From: Carettochelys insculpta
Taxonomy: Eukaryota; Chordata; Testudines; Carettochelyidae
Direction of reading: 5' to 3'
NCBI RefSeq assembly: GCF_033958435.1
Contig: NC_134158.1
Coordinates: 9,240,337-9,304,336 of the forward strand
DNA: 64,000 bases
Shown here: piece by piece, positions 24,273 to 35,775 of the stretch
How the letters are laid out: each line of letters begins with the position of its first letter
How positions within the stretch are numbered: position 1 is the stretch's first letter
The notes under the pieces: generated by a model
Databases searched by the model: none
What the model was told of the DNA's origin: nothing
The model's input: only the letters and a program-made list of their open reading frames with translations
Made by a program: the position numbers and the translations under genes

Positions 24273-24735
24273 CAGTGGTTCTTAACCTGGGGTGCACGCA
24301 CCCCCTGGGAGTGTGTGATGACTTTTCTGGGGGTGCGAGGCACACCGGATTCTTTTAGAAGATAAATCATCAAAAACACAGGTTCAGCACAGGCACCTGC
24401 GTACAACTACTTTGTTTAATCGAACCTATGTTTGAATTCAGTTAGCCACTGTTAGCGCGTTGGTTCCAGCTGACTTCAACATCAAAACTCTGCAACATCT
24501 CTGGGTGGTACTTGAGCATTTTTGTATGCCTGCTGCACTATTATTTGTGGTGAGTAATAACATAAAACGCTTTTACATGTGTTTAATATGCATTTAAAAG
24601 TGTATGGGCCCCATCATCTCCATTTTTGATTTTTGAAAAGGGGCGCGAGAATATATTTTAACTTGGACAAGGGGTGCGAGAACATATTTTGAGACTCAAA
24701 GGGGTGCAGGCTGCAGTAAAGGTTAAGAACGACTG
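24273..24735. mobile_element. Nonautonomous hAT-like DNA transposon
   Basis: Inverted ends CAGTGGTTCTTAACCTGGGG and AAGGTTAAGAACGACTG are flanked by GCTTCAGG (24265-24272) and GCTTATGG (24736-24743), a likely 8-bp target duplication with two mismatches. The interior has repeated GGGGTGCGAG phrases and no transposase. Confidence 0.75.
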
Positions 24736-24769
24736 GCTTATGGTAAATAAAATACATTATAAGATTTAC

Positions 24770-24990
24770 AAAAAACAAGCAGTTCGTAGCACCTTAAATA
24801 CTTACAGATTTATTAGGTAATGAGCTCCCATGGGTCAGACCCACTTCTGCAGGTCTAAATCTGAAGAAGTGGGTCTTACCTATGAAAGCTCGTGACCTGA
24901 TAAATTAATCTGCTAGTCGTTAAGGTGCTACAGGACTGCTCGGTTTTTGTGAAGCTACAGAATAACATGGCTGCCCTGGGAGATTCTAAG
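24770..24990. repeat. Foldback element of the TTAGTC..AAGGTGC family
   Basis: The left arm (AGCAGTTCGTAGCACCTTAAATACT..GGTCAGACCCACTTCTGCAG) is a diverged inverted copy of the right arm (TGAAGAAGTGGGTCTTACC..TTAAGGTGCTACAGGACTGCT). The centre is near 24855. Confidence 0.6.
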
Positions 24991-25084
24991 ATTTAGTGAC
25001 AGCACTGGGGAAATGTGGGGTTGTTAAAAGGGGCTGTTACATTACCAGGAAAGACACAAGGCAGAAGAAGAGGCTACAAATCAG

Positions 25085-25185
25085 TAAGTATTGAGGAATT
25101 GCTTGGCCCTGCCGGGAGGGCAGGGGACAAGAGTCGATGACCTCGCAAGGTCCCTTCCAGTTCTAGTGTTCTGTGATTCTAGTGA
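25085..25185 (+). repeat. SINE/CR1-type 3' tail
   Basis: GCTTGGCCCTGCCGGGAGGG..GTCGATGACCTC..CCTTCCAGTTCTAGTGTTCTGTG is the 3' half of the tRNA-SINE. Confidence 0.65.
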
Positions 25186-25552
25186 ATGGGTGGAAAAAGT
25201 TTGTTTAGTTACTTCTCCTTTGCTGGGACAAAGAAAAATGCCCAAGCAAGGCAACTTTTCCCTATCTGAAATGATTAGAGATGTTAAATGATTAACCAGT
25301 CAGCATGAGGCTTGCTGATTAACCAATTAACTGGCCCTTGCTAATGAATACCTCTGGCCAGGGAGGGGACTACAGCCTGGGAGGTGGGACCTTTCAGGCC
25401 TGGAGGGATTCCACACCGGGGCTGTGGTAGGGTGAGATGGTGGGATGGGTGGAAGGACCTTAGTTAAAATGGGAAACTGCTGTTGTTTAACCTGTTAGTT
25501 GTTTTAATAGCCCCAAAATGATGTGGTCAGTTTCTGAAGGAGATTTGCTCAA

Positions 25553-25585
<33 letters not shown>

Positions 25586-25990
25586 CTGCAATGTTCTATT
25601 TCACAATCCATTGCTGGTCTTCAAGGCGTTCCAGGACTATTTCGAAACAGTGGACGTCTTAGTTCAAACTTGGTCAACTTCATTCCAGAAGAAATGGTGC
25701 CTGTTCTGAAAGAGATTTCAAAATAGGGTTTACTCCCACTGTTTTCAGAAGGGGAAAGGCTGCAATGTACGGCTTTAATTCTTTATAGAAAGAACTACAT
25801 CCTCCCTGCCCCCCGAAAATCCCGCAAGCACAAGAATTCAGCTCCAGACTCAGAAAACTATTCCGACATCCAGCAGATGACTAGAGATGTTCATATGGTT
25901 AACTGGCTACGTGAGAGTGCGTAACTAGTTAACTGTTTTGACTCAGCTCCTGCCGACCAGCCCGATGCCTGGCCTCACCGCGGCTGAGAC
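25186..25990. other. No gene seen; one simple repeat
   Basis: A (CT)n-(AC)n microsatellite lies at about 25549-25585. The remaining sequence is unassigned. Confidence 0.4.
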
Positions 25991-25994
25991 TGTG

Positions 25995-26170
25995 GGATCC
26001 TACCAATGTGCTCTCTAAACTTTTCCACCTGTGTGGAATAAATTTTATTATGCGCCCCAAGATACATGCCATGTGCACCACCAGTAGACACACAGGCTGC
26101 TGGCTGTGGGTGCTGCTAATCAGCTGGGCAGCCACCCAAGTGCTCAGCTTACAGGGAACAGTGGTCCCTC
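25995..26170 (+). repeat. Dispersed 200-bp repeat (GTGTGGAATAAATTTT family)
   Basis: Contains CTCTCTAAACTTTTCCACC, GTGTGGAATAAATTTTATT, GTGCACCACCAGTAG, AATCAGCTGGGCAGCC and CTCAGCTTACAGGGAACA in the family order. Confidence 0.6.
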
Positions 26171-26514
26171 CCTGCATCTCCTGGCTCCATCCCGCTGCTC
26201 TGCCTCCCAGCCCTGCCAGCCACAGCCTCCCCATCCCATCCCTTTCTACACCACCTGCCAACTGGCAGCTCCAGTCAGCCGTGCCACCCAGGCTGCCTGC
26301 TCCTCTCTGACCCCCCTGCCCACCCTCCACTGCTCCTGCCCCCACAGCCCAGAGCACAGCCCTGCCCCGTGGAGCGGCTGCCCCCCAACCTTGCAGGAGA
26401 TGGAGGGTCAAGGGCTTGGACTGATCAGGGCACCAAAAATATTAAGGACGGCCCTGGGCTGCAGACAGGTTGCAAACCACTGTTTCAATGGTACCTCATG
26501 ACAGGCTTTTGTGC

Positions 26515-26612
26515 ATCCCTTATACATAGGCTTGGTCCTGCCAGGAGGGCAGGAGGCTGGACTTGACGACCTCTCAAGTTCTCTTCTGGTTCTCATGTTC
26601 TATGACTCTATA
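26515..26612 (+). repeat. SINE/CR1-type 3' tail
   Basis: GGCTTGGTCCTGCCAGGAGG..CTGGACTTGACGACCTCTCA..CATGTTCTATGACTCTA matches the shared tail. Confidence 0.65.
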
Positions 26613-27194
26613 GCCTGGGAACCCACAGTGCACAGCCTAAAAACTCCTCTGATAAAGAACAAGCCGTCCTGTCTCCCCTTGAAGACCAACGAAGGGACAA
26701 GGTCATGAGCTTTCCTGTCGTTTTGAAGTAGCTGAGCTACTTGATTTCGTCTTCCAAGTAGTTTCACGGTCTTCAGGCTGCAACCAGGGCTCGTTCATCC
26801 TCTGGTGGTTTTGCAAGGGGCTATTTCACCCCATCCAGCGGCAGGCACAGCTGACTCGGGCTAGGACATAGCTTCTGCCTTTTTTCGTGGCTTTTCTGTG
26901 CGTTTAGGTGAAAGGAAAGGCCTTGGCAGGCCAGGCTCAGCGACAGTGCTTGCCTCTTGCAGTTGGAAAGCGGAAGTAATGCGGTGTTATCTAGAAAGAT
27001 GCAGTTATTTCAAAAGCCCCAGTCATGGGGTGGGGGTAGATTAGAGTCTGGTCTTAAAGAAACAGCTACAGCCCTGCAGTGCCGGTGCACCACGTAAGCT
27101 GAATCCTGCAGACCCACGAACAGGGGGGTGGGGGGAAGAGGCAGGGGAGCGGGGACAGTTGCCCTGGGGTGCAGCAATTCAAAAGGGGCCAGGG

Positions 27195-27395
27195 CTCCCT
27201 TGAACTTCTCCAACCCAGGTGTGGAATAAATTTTGTTGTGTGCGCCAAGATGTGTGTGGATGTGCACCACCTATAGAAACACAGGCTGCCAGCTCTGGGC
27301 ACTCTGCTAATCAGCTGGGTGGCACCTCAATCTCCTCGGGGTGCCCCCCCCGCCACAATTGCTCAGCTTACAGGGAAAACTAGCTGTGACTCCTA
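27195..27395 (+). repeat. Dispersed 200-bp repeat (GTGTGGAATAAATTTT family)
   Basis: Family order is preserved: GTGTGGAATAAATTTTGTTG, GTGCACCACCTATAG, TAATCAGCTGGGTGGCACC, CTCAGCTTACAGGGAA. Confidence 0.6.
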
Positions 27396-28770
27396 GGTGG
27401 AGGGCACAGGGAAGAGACAAGAGAAATGCAAAGATCTGAGGCTGGGACAGCCGCTGGGTGTGGCCTGGGGCCAGGAAGACAGCAGCAGCCTGCGGTAAAG
27501 GCTGGGAGTGAGGCTGGGGCCAGACATGGAGACCTGGACAGGCGCTGAGGGTTGTGTTTGGAGTGGGGCTGGGAGCTGGGGTCATTGAGGCAGAGTGTTG
27601 GAGGAGGGATAGAGCAGGGCTGGGTGGTGCTGTCTCCCTGCCCTTCACGGGGGAGGGGGGGCCCTAACTTGCTGCCTGCCTCAAATGTCCCTCCCTGCCC
27701 CCATAGGGAGATGCACCCCGCACTTGGGGACTGCTGGTGTCGTAGAATGCTAAGCTGTTTTAGACTTTTCTGCCAGGAGGGGACCCAATAAAATCCATTA
27801 TTTAAATCCATCGCAGCTGCATCTGGCAGAGCATTACAGGAGCTTCTGAAGGACACATCGGGCACATATAAATGCAACCTGTTCCCAGACCAGGGCTGGT
27901 GCATGGCGTGAGGAGGAAACTAAGAACAGAAACACCAAGAAAGCACAACCACCAGCAGGCAGACTCAAACCTGGGATCTCAGGAGGTGCCATTCCACGGG
28001 ACAGTGAACCACACCCAGCAGCGGGGTAGGTGATAGTTTTCCCCTCTCTGAGGACTTACAGCTGAGCTTCAGAAACCAAGCTAAAAGCCCCATCAAGCCC
28101 CCACTTTTAACCACCATTACTGGGCCTGTGATTGGCTTATGGTTTCTGTGCATGCAAATAAAGGACAGAGGTGAGCGAAATCCAGGGAGTGATAGATCTT
28201 TAATATTTTGCCGACGTTTTGCATTGGTTTTCCTTTCTACCGCGCCATTCAATGGTACAGAAGAGACAGGCATTTAACCTAGCTCAGAATCCGCAGCTTT
28301 GTTCTTGGGCTTCTAATGACTAACAGCAGAGCATCAGTTGTCAGGCTGTTGACACAGAGCATTGATGTAATGACATAAGAAAAGAGACCAGGAAACCAAT
28401 GACAAGTTGAAACGCGTATTTCTGCTTCTCAGGGGTCCCTGTGGAGGCTCTGGATGCTCTGGTCTTTCCACCCTTCACAAGGTTTGACCTGTTTGTTTAA
28501 AAGTTCGCGCCTGTTTGTTGGATTGAAATCACAGAGTCTGTTTAAACTCACTCGTTATACCCCCCAAAAGTGTCCCTAAGCTGCTGAAGCAGGCAAAATC
28601 AGCCCAGGCCCCTGCTTCCGGAGGCGCAAAGCTTTCAAAGCTGGAAATCTCCATAACCAACTGTAAGGAACGTTCACTAATCATCCCCGGCCCCCCTGGA
28701 AATCCACTATTCCAAAATACCTGCAATTGAGTTTAAAACCCCAAAATAACGAAATCGAAATCGCACGTTC
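27396..28770. other. No gene seen; unassigned sequence
   Basis: Short open frames only, without recognisable domains, splice pairing or clear repeats. Confidence 0.35.
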
Positions 28771-28774
28771 ACAC

Positions 28775-29062
28775 TGCAGCTGGGTCTACACTTGCCTTCC
28801 TCTTTCAAAAGCGGAATGAAAATGAGGGACATTGGAAATGCAAATGAAGTGCTGATTTACATATCTGACACTTCCTTTGCATAATCTCGTTTCAGAAAAG
28901 ATTCTTAGGAAAGGAATAAAGCCGTGTAGACGGGGGCTCTTTCGAAAATAAACCCCATTTTCGAAAGAACCCTTCTTCCTAATTTTTTTTTTCACCCGAC
29001 GAGCAAAAGCAAACTACAGAAGATAGGCCATTAATTTTCCGGTCAGTATAGACAAGCCCTGT
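28775..29062. mobile_element. Nonautonomous element with GTCTACACT inverted ends
   Basis: Starts CTGGGTCTACACTTGCCTTC and ends GGTCAGTATAGACAAGCCC. Inside are TCTTTCGAAA..TTTCGAAAGA inverted words. Related elements recur at 36.2-36.7, 38.3-38.6, 39.5-41.1, 43.2-43.3 and 60.0-60.5 kb. Confidence 0.6.
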
Positions 29063-29102
29063 CATACCAGAGAATCCAGTGTCTGGGAATCACAGCCACG
29101 CC

Positions 29103-29845
29103 TCACCCCCTGGGGGACAGTTTTATGTTGGACAGCAACAGACAGAAGTAAGGGAAAACTCGCTCCCCGTGGAAAGAGACCGGCGGGAAAGCGACGAGCT
29201 GGTCCTCGCTGCTGAGGTCATAAAATGACACTTGTCCCCGTTCGTAGTCCAGATAGACACCGATCTCGTTGTGGCCGTTTTGGAGGGGCACAAAGGTGTT
29301 GGAAGGGCTGGTCAGTGCCACGCAGAGGTGATGGTATTTCTGCAAACCCAAGATCCCTGTGTTGGGTCGAAAGAGAATATGTCCCTTTCTCCTCACCGAC
29401 TCTCTGGCCACACCCACAGTCCAGAACATCCCTTCCACCGCCACCTCCCAGTAGTGTCTGCCCGAGGTGAATCCCCCACAGCCCATCACGCAGGGATCTG
29501 TGTCAAATCTGGCAGGTCCGTCGGGCATCGTCTGACTTGGTTTCCCCCATCTGGCTCCTCTCAGGTCCTCGGAGAGGATGAGTTCAGGACCGGCTGTGTC
29601 TGGATCCAGGGTCACGTCCTCTGCAGGACAGAGAGACCACGAGAGGCAGAGATCGATATCAAAAGTAACGAGAGGGAAGGTTGGTCACCTCGGATTGTGG
29701 ATGGGGGGTTGTGGGACCCGGGGACTCCCCTGCAGCCCGGTGACAGCCTTACCTTTGAATTGCTGCCGAGTGTGAGGGCCGAGGGGGAGCTCTTCCATGT
29801 TCGGCTGTGGCCCAGGTGAAAAAGCCATGGCGGCCGCACCGACGG
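29103..29845 (-). CDS. PRY-SPRY (B30.2) gene, last two exons (TRIM/butyrophilin-like)
   Basis: The terminal exon 29103-29620 follows a CTGCAG acceptor and encodes a whole PRY-SPRY domain: DVTLDPDTAGPEL at the start, FTSGRHYWEVAV, VGVARESV, YLDYERGQVSFYDL and VFPYFCLL near the end. The upstream exon 29753-29845 (93 nt, CCCGTAG acceptor, GTAAGG donor) joins in frame and contains an ATG in near-ideal Kozak context (GCGGCCGCCATGGC) beginning MAFSPGPQPNMEELPLGPHT. B30.2 domains bind proteins, metabolites or RNA and confer target recognition in TRIM ligases and butyrophilins. RING, B-box and coiled-coil exons were not found. It may be the 3' end of a TRIM gene, an SPRY-only gene starting at that ATG (197 aa), or a decayed copy. 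Confidence 0.8.
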
Positions 29846-29879
29846 CTACGGGAGGGAGAACATACACCACACATTTATT

Positions 29880-30300
29880 CATTGTCCTCTCGTTGCTCAG
29901 CCCAAATGGCCACTAAAAGTCCGAGGGCCAGGCCTACCGATGTGGGGGGAGAAAGGGGCAGCTGCACCCAGGCCCAGGATTTCAAAGGGGTCCGGAGCTC
30001 CAGCTGCTCCCCCCGTCCCTCCACCCCCCCGGCCAAACTAGCTGTGCCACCGCTGGGTGGGAACATGGGTGCCCACCCCAGGGCTGATTGCCCCAAGCCC
30101 CATCCTTTCCACCCTTAGCCACGCCCCTGTCAATCACCCCACCCTCCTGCTTTTGGCCACGCCCCTTCCACTAGCCACGCCCCTTCCACCATTGGCCATG
30201 CCCTTTCCACTCTTGGCCCGCCCCTCCCACTCTGAGCTCCGCCCCTTCCAGGGGCAGGGAGCCAGAGCTCCTTCCTACCTTGCCCCCATTTGTGCCAGGA
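29880..30300. repeat. CCACGCCCCTT-rich dispersed repeat
   Basis: Repeated GGCCACGCCCCTTCCA phrases. The same organisation recurs at about 34785-35110, so it is an interspersed repeat and not a promoter specific to the neighbouring gene. Confidence 0.5.
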
Positions 30301-30364
30301 TCTAGCCTGGGGCTGAGAGTTCTCCCCAGGCTGTGGGGAGTGCTGGGCAAAGATCCACAAGGCA

Positions 30365-30930
30365 CAGGGCAGCGTGGACCAGTGGGAAGAGCAGTAGACT
30401 GGGACCCGGGACAATGGACTTTTGTGTGACCCTCCTGTCTGGACTCTACCGCTCTGCCGGGCAGGGGCTGCCTTTTAGGGTGTGTGTTTGCAATGGGCAG
30501 GGGCCAGGTGTGTGTGTGTGTGTGGTCGGGGGGGAGGTACAAGGGGTCACAGGCCCCAATGCCGTGGGCGGGAGGGGGTGGCCAGTACCAGGGGAGGGAC
30601 ACTGGTGAGGTGGGGGGGGGCAGTCCCCCTGCACTCCCCGGTGAGGAAGCAGGAGAGCAAGGCGGCTCCGGCTGCTTTGCCTTCCCAGGCGTACGGCTCC
30701 AGGGAACGCCCCACGCTGCCCCCAGCATGCAGAGCAACTGCTGGTGAGTGCAGGGAGGGGGGCGGTGGATCCCTGCCGGCAGCACCAGTCTCCTGCTAGC
30801 CCGCAGGCCTTTTTGGGTTGGGGGGGAAGAGGCAGGTGGAGGGAGAGCAGGGCCTGGAGGAAGCTCCCCTAGTGATTAAGGCACTAGGTTAGGATGCAGG
30901 AGACTTGGGTTTAAATCCCCCTTCTGCCGC
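30365..30930 (+). repeat. Two MIR-like SINE fragments in GC-rich sequence
   Basis: GCAGCGTGGACCAGTGGGAA..TAGACTGGGACCCGGGAC (30370-30415) and GTGATTAAGGCACTAGG..GGGTTTAAATCCCCCTTCTG (30875-30925) resemble the tRNA-related MIR head. The stretch between them is GC-rich, with a TG simple repeat near 30512. Confidence 0.4.
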
Positions 30931-30939
30931 TTGCCCCAG

Positions 30940-31135
30940 GGGGGAATGGCTGTGTGGTTGGAGCCTTGGCCTTGTAAACCCCAGCTTATGAGCTCAGTCC
31001 TTGCACAGCCTGGGCTGGGGTTGTTAGAGTCAAAAATAATTGCTGGGGGGGGGTAGGCCCCCCCTGGAAAAGCAGGGGGCTGGATTGTTGGTGAGCTCTA
31101 CAGGTCCTGCCTAGTTCTATGATATGATATTGATT
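30940..31135 (+). repeat. tRNA-derived SINE, diverged
   Basis: Head AATGGCTGTGTGGTTGGAGC, B-box-like GAGCTCAGTCCTTG, tail GGGGGCTGGATTG..CCTAGTTCTATGATAT. Confidence 0.65.
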
Positions 31136-32058
31136 CTCCCTTTCAGATGCAATGGGAGGATAACAGCGTGTGTGTGTCTCCTGGGTCCCCCTTGGGAGAG
31201 GGGGTGGCTGAGGGGAAGAAATTCCAGGGGGGGCAGGAGGCAATCATACCCCCCAAGAAAAAGCTGGCCTTTGCTCTCAGCCCCACCATTTTACAAGGGT
31301 GACCCATCGCAGCCACTATAAAAATCAGGCAGCTGGCAAAGGCCCACATGCCCTGCGAAAGTGAGTGTGTGCGGGTTGGGCAGGGAGAAGGAGGATGAAG
31401 TTAGATGCAGGTTTGTGGGTGCCTGGTGTTGGGGATGGGGATGGGGTAAGAGTGGGAGGCTGGTGGTGCCTGGCTTGGTGGGAGGAGAGGGACTTGGGCA
31501 GGCAGCTTGTAGGGCCAGCTGGCTCATGGGACTCACAGGGCTTGGGCAGATCCCACTGCCAGGCAGCTGGTCCCAGCAGCGCAGGGCTTGGGTGTCTCAG
31601 GCTGGCAGGTGGGCAGCTGGCTCTGGCAGCATGGGGCTTGGGTGGGTGGCTTGCACACAGCTGGGGTGGGCAGGTGGCTGGTGAGAGCAGTGCGTGTGTG
31701 TGTGTTGGTTTGGCTGAGATGAGGTGTGTGGCTTGTTGGACTGGGGGTATAATTCTCACTTTGGGTGTGCGAGGCCTTGGGTCCCACTCCCTCCCCGTAC
31801 CCCTAAGGTGGGTGTGGAATCTCCATGATTTGGTGATATTAGGTCCAAAAAGCCCCAGATGGAGGCCTTGCATCCCTGCCACCTCCCCCCACAAGAAAAG
31901 AGCAGTCGAGAGGTCTTCCAAGCTGCCTAGAGTGGCTGTGTGGGAAGCAACCAATCAGAGCCCAGCAGGCAAGTATAAAAAGAGCTGCAGGGCTAGGGGT
32001 GGCAGTTGTGCCTCGTGGGGTGAGGGAGGGAAAGGACCCCCCAGCAGAGCAAGAGTGT
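31136..32058. other. No gene seen; GT-rich sequence
   Basis: Low-complexity GGGGATGGGG and TGTGTGTG stretches. The 209-codon minus frame here is proline/serine-rich antisense of GT-rich DNA without domains. Confidence 0.35.
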
Positions 32059-32059
32059 G

Positions 32060-32155
32060 GCTGACGTAGCGGATGCTTGGTCCTGCTGCAAGGGCAGGGG
32101 ACTGGCTTTGATGACCCCTTGGGGGTCCCTTCTAGTTCTAGGATTCTATGATCTA
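32060..32155 (+). repeat. SINE/CR1-type 3' tail
   Basis: GATGCTTGGTCCTGCTGCAA..TTTGATGACCCCTTGG..CTAGTTCTAGGATTCTATGA. Confidence 0.65.
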
Positions 32156-32549
32156 CAATCACCTCCAGTTGTTCCCCATCACAAGGCACCAGTAGCAAAT
32201 GATGGACCTTGGCTACTCCTAGCAAGTAACGGTGAATTTCGGTGTCCCTTGCAAATGGGTGTCTGCCTGCCACAGGAAGTGCAGGAATTGACTAGCTGGG
32301 CTGGGGCCCACATCAAAATGTGTCTTGCAGAGATAAAGGCCCAGGAACCACCGCGCCCTTCCCCAGGCGCTTGGCCCTGCAGGGAGATCTGATACATGAC
32401 GGGGAAGGGGGCAGCCGGCTTCAGCAGTGTTATGGAGCACCCCCCCCCCCCACCTCCTAGGCGTTGCCTCGGGATCCAGAGGTGACAATTAGGGTGACCC
32501 TATCTGGACTTTCAAAAAAGAGGACGCCCCTGAGAGGGAGTGTGTCTGT

Positions 32550-32795
32550 ATCACTCCGTCCTATTAGTGTGTTACAGTGTGCACATCAGAAAACAAGCAG
32601 TCCTGGGGCTCCTCAAAGACTAACAATTTTATTGAACAGGTTATGAGCCTTTGTGGCTAAGCCCCATTTCATCAGACCCGCGACAGCTCGTGACCTGTTA
32701 CATAAATGGGTTACCCTTTAAGGTGCCCCAGGACTGCTCATTTTCTGCGAAGCTACAGTCTAACATGGCGATCCCTCGGAGAGTAGATTATATAT
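32550..32795. repeat. Foldback element of the TTAGTC..AAGGTGC family
   Basis: The left arm AAACAAGCAGTCCTGGGGCT..CATTTCATCAGACC is inverted relative to the right arm GACAGCTCGTGACC..TTAAGGTGCCCCAGGACTGC. Confidence 0.55.
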
Positions 32796-32799
32796 AGTA

Positions 32800-34005
32800 C
32801 AGTAATACAACCTGAGTTGGTAGAGGCTGACCCAGATACGCTCCCTCTCAGGGCTGTCCTCGTTTTTGAAAGTTACAGCAGGGTCACCCTAAATTCACCC
32901 AACTATTTAGGCTGTGACCTGGCAGGCAACTAATTTAGCAGATGAAACTAGAACAACAGCTGGCAGCTGAACGTGGACAACAATGCCAATTGGAAATAAG
33001 GCATCAGGATTTTTTTCAACATGAGGGTAACGAGTTATGGGAACTATTTACCAAGGGAAGCCTAGATCACACAGAGAAAGAACCAACCTCTACAGCCTGG
33101 GCTGAGAGCCAGCTCGTTTTTAGATCCAACGGCAGAGCCGGGGTCAGCAACCTTTTCAAGGTGGAGTGCATTGATTTGACCTTTTGACCATGAAAGGCTG
33201 CAGGAAGCATGTACAGATGGTTTTAAATGTCTTGCAGCCTGTTCCTCTCCCTCCATTTAGTTACTTGATTTGCTACTGGGGGTGTTTTATTACAAGGGTT
33301 CATTCCTTAGCACTGTCCTACCTGGTACTGCTCAGTGGCCGGCTCGGTGGGAGATGTCACGTGGTTTCTCGCTGTTCTGTTCACATCCCGCGGTTGAGTT
33401 TTCGACCCCTCTTCAGAGAATGAAGCAAACCTCTCCTGACATTTCTCAGACACTCTCCCAGCTGCTGGCTCTTTGGCCAGTTGCAAAATGGTCTACCCAG
33501 TTCTGCGATGCACAGAGGAGAGATGTTTCCAGTGGATTCTTCCAAGCACCGTGTGCGGAGGAGCCACAGATGTCCTTTCCCCAGCCTGGGAACACTAGAC
33601 CTTATAAGCCAAACCCAAAGATGGAAAGAGTTGCCTCCCATTGGAGTGTGGCGGGTGGATTCTCAGAAACCATCTCGCCTTCTGTGTCAGGGAGAGAAAT
33701 CAGCTGCAATCTCCTGGTCACAGCCAGAGGCTAAATCTTATCCAGCAACCAGCTGGTGCTTTCCCTGGAAGCTTGTTGTGTTGGTGTTTGCTTCTGGGTT
33801 TTCTTAGGTTGCAACATGTAATTTTGCCAGGGGCCAGACCCTGGGAGCCTCAGGGGGAAAATGACTGAAATTGGGTTCAATCTTAATCTTTCCATGTTGG
33901 ATTCCCGTAAATTCTCTATCAGGGGTACACACATCCCTGGGGATAGGCAGAGATCATCTGGAGGGGGGGACATCAACTCATCTGAATAGTTGCCTTGTTT
34001 ACATT
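32800..34005. other. No gene seen; unassigned sequence
   Basis: Several short open frames on both strands without domain motifs. A hAT-like end (GGGGTCAGCAACCTTTT) lies near 33138. Confidence 0.35.
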
Positions 34006-34009
34006 AAGT

Positions 34010-34350
34010 GAACTACAGGTTAAACATCTCTTGTTCTGCACCCTCGGGACCTCACCGGTGTCGAACAAGAGAATTTACCAGATGATGGGAGGCCAATATT
34101 TTCTAGCACATTACCAACACTTCCACTGCTTACTGGGCTCTTAGAAGACATTTAAGGTTAAATTACAGCTAAATAACAGCATAGAACACTGAGACCCAGG
34201 ACTGGTGGCAGTAAACAAACTTTATGAGAGCATGGGAAACTTGGCCACACCCATAAAACGTGGTTGTCTGGCTGACTAAAATCTTGCCGGATTACAGAGG
34301 TTGCTCGCTGAGAGAATTCCAGATTAGAGAGGTCAACCGTCAGGACAAAC
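34010..34350. mobile_element. MITE-like DNA element
   Basis: The left end CTACAGGTTAAACATCTCTTG and the right end CAGATTAGAGAGGTCAACCG are diverged inverted repeats. The interior is AT-rich with no open frame. Confidence 0.5.
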
Positions 34351-34621
34351 TTATATTTCATACAATGACTTGTTTATGCTGCTCTGTAGACAAATACCCT
34401 GAAATGTAAGTGCAATATTTATTGTTCATTTGGTTTATTTTATAATTATGTGGTAAAAGAGATAAAATCTGAAACTTGTCAGCACCAGTGGCTGAGACAC
34501 TTGTATAGTTTTCTGTTTGATTTTTGTAAGTGAGTTGTTTTTAAGTGTGTTGAAATCGGGGGGTATGTGAGACAAACCAGCCTCCTGAAAGAGGGACAGT
34601 TATCTTCAAATGAGCACCCTG

Positions 34622-34790
34622 AAAATGGGGGAGTGATAGCTCAGTAGTTAGAGCCTTGCCTCAAACCCAGTATTGTGAGTTCAATCCTTGAGAGGGTCGT
34701 TTAGGGATCTGGGGCAAATAGATTTAAAAAACCAAATCTGAGCATGCATGCTGGGCTTTAGGCCTGGGGAAATTAGTTGATGCCCTTACA
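34622..34790 (+). repeat. tRNA-derived SINE head and body
   Basis: GGAGTGATAGCTCAGTAGTT, GAGTTCAATCCTTGAGAGG and GTTTAGGGATCTGGGGCAAA are canonical family words. Confidence 0.75.
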
Positions 34791-35110
34791 GAGGTGAGCA
34801 ATGGGTATCAGAGGCAGGGGGAGGCTGTGTCTACCCAAATGGCCAGTCTGGCCCCACTCACACACTGTGCCCCACCCCTCATATTGAGGGTGGCGCGCCC
34901 CCATCTCCTGGGGGGCCTGGGCTTCAGCCCTGGTTTCCCTAAGCTCTGGGAGGGCCAGGGTCATGTGCCGCACCCCAACTGCCCTTGGCCACACCCCTTC
35001 TGTCCTTGGCTACACCCCTTTCACCCTTGGCTCCGCCCCTTCCTGAGGTGCAGAGCCACGCCTCCCTCCCACCTTGCCCTGGGACCTGAGGTGGCTGACC
35101 TGCTGAGGGG
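34785..35110. repeat. CCACRCCCCTT-rich dispersed repeat, second copy
   Basis: Similar to 29880-30300 (TTGGCCACACCCCTTCTGTC, TTGGCTCCGCCCCTTCC). No gene. Confidence 0.5.
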
Positions 35111-35621
35111 GGCTACCCTAGACTGGGGAGGCTCTCAAGATGGCCACAGCGAGCAGTAGCAGGGTCTTGGGTGGAAGCAGCAGGGCAGGGGGGGGGTTTG
35201 CCTCCCCCAGCCCTAGGTTCATCTTATTGCCTCAGGTGGAGTTTACTAACCACTGACTCAGAAGTTGCTAGGGCGATAGAGAGCAGACAATACCCCTAGG
35301 TAGATACTGGTAGGCAGCTAGTGCTGAGGAAGCCAACTGCTTGCTAGCTAGGTAGCCTGTGCTGCCTCATCCGCTAAGAAGAGAGAACTTCCCTTCTTCC
35401 ATCTCAGAGCTCCTGGGGCACCCAGCCCGTGGGAGGGGAGGGTCATTCTGCCACTGACTCCGTCTCTCCTCAGGATGGGATCATCTGTGCTCTGGAGAAA
35501 TAGCAGTGGACTCAGGAGGCTGGGTTGGAGGGAGATGGGGAGCTGTGGGGCTCTTTACCTGACACCTTCCCAGCCTCCTCAGGTGTCTGGGGGAGGGCGG
35601 CGGGAAGAAGGGGCCACTCAC

Positions 35622-35644
35622 CGGCTCAAGGTGCTTCTGAGGTC
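35622..35644 (-). CDS. TRIM-type 23-nt exon (encodes DLRSTLSR with the next base)
   Basis: Minus-strand exon with CTCTAG acceptor and GTGAGTG donor. TRIM genes with B30.2 domains commonly have a 23-nt exon between the coiled-coil exon and a 116-nt exon. Its phase matches that role. It sits 5.8 kb upstream of the B30.2 exons at 29.1-29.85 kb in the same orientation, so it may belong to that gene, but a 116-nt exon between them could not be found and direct splicing to 29845 would break the frame. Confidence 0.65.
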
Positions 35645-35689
35645 CTAGAGAGGAGAGAGAAAAGGGAATTCAGTTCTGCACACCACACA

Positions 35690-35775
35690 GAACCATAAAA
35701 CAGGAGGACTGGAAGGGACCTGGAGAGGTCATCAGGTCCAGCCCCCTGCCCTCATGGCAGGACCGAGCACCAGGG
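35690..35775 (-). repeat. CR1/SINE 3' tail, minus orientation
   Basis: ACAGAACCATAAAACAGGAGG..AAGGGACCTGGAGAGGTCAT..CCCTGCCCTCATGGCAGGAC is the inverted family tail. Confidence 0.65.

Noticed and set aside
31325..31954. 209-codon minus-strand frame
   Set aside because: Pro/Ser/His-rich antisense of GT-rich low-complexity DNA.
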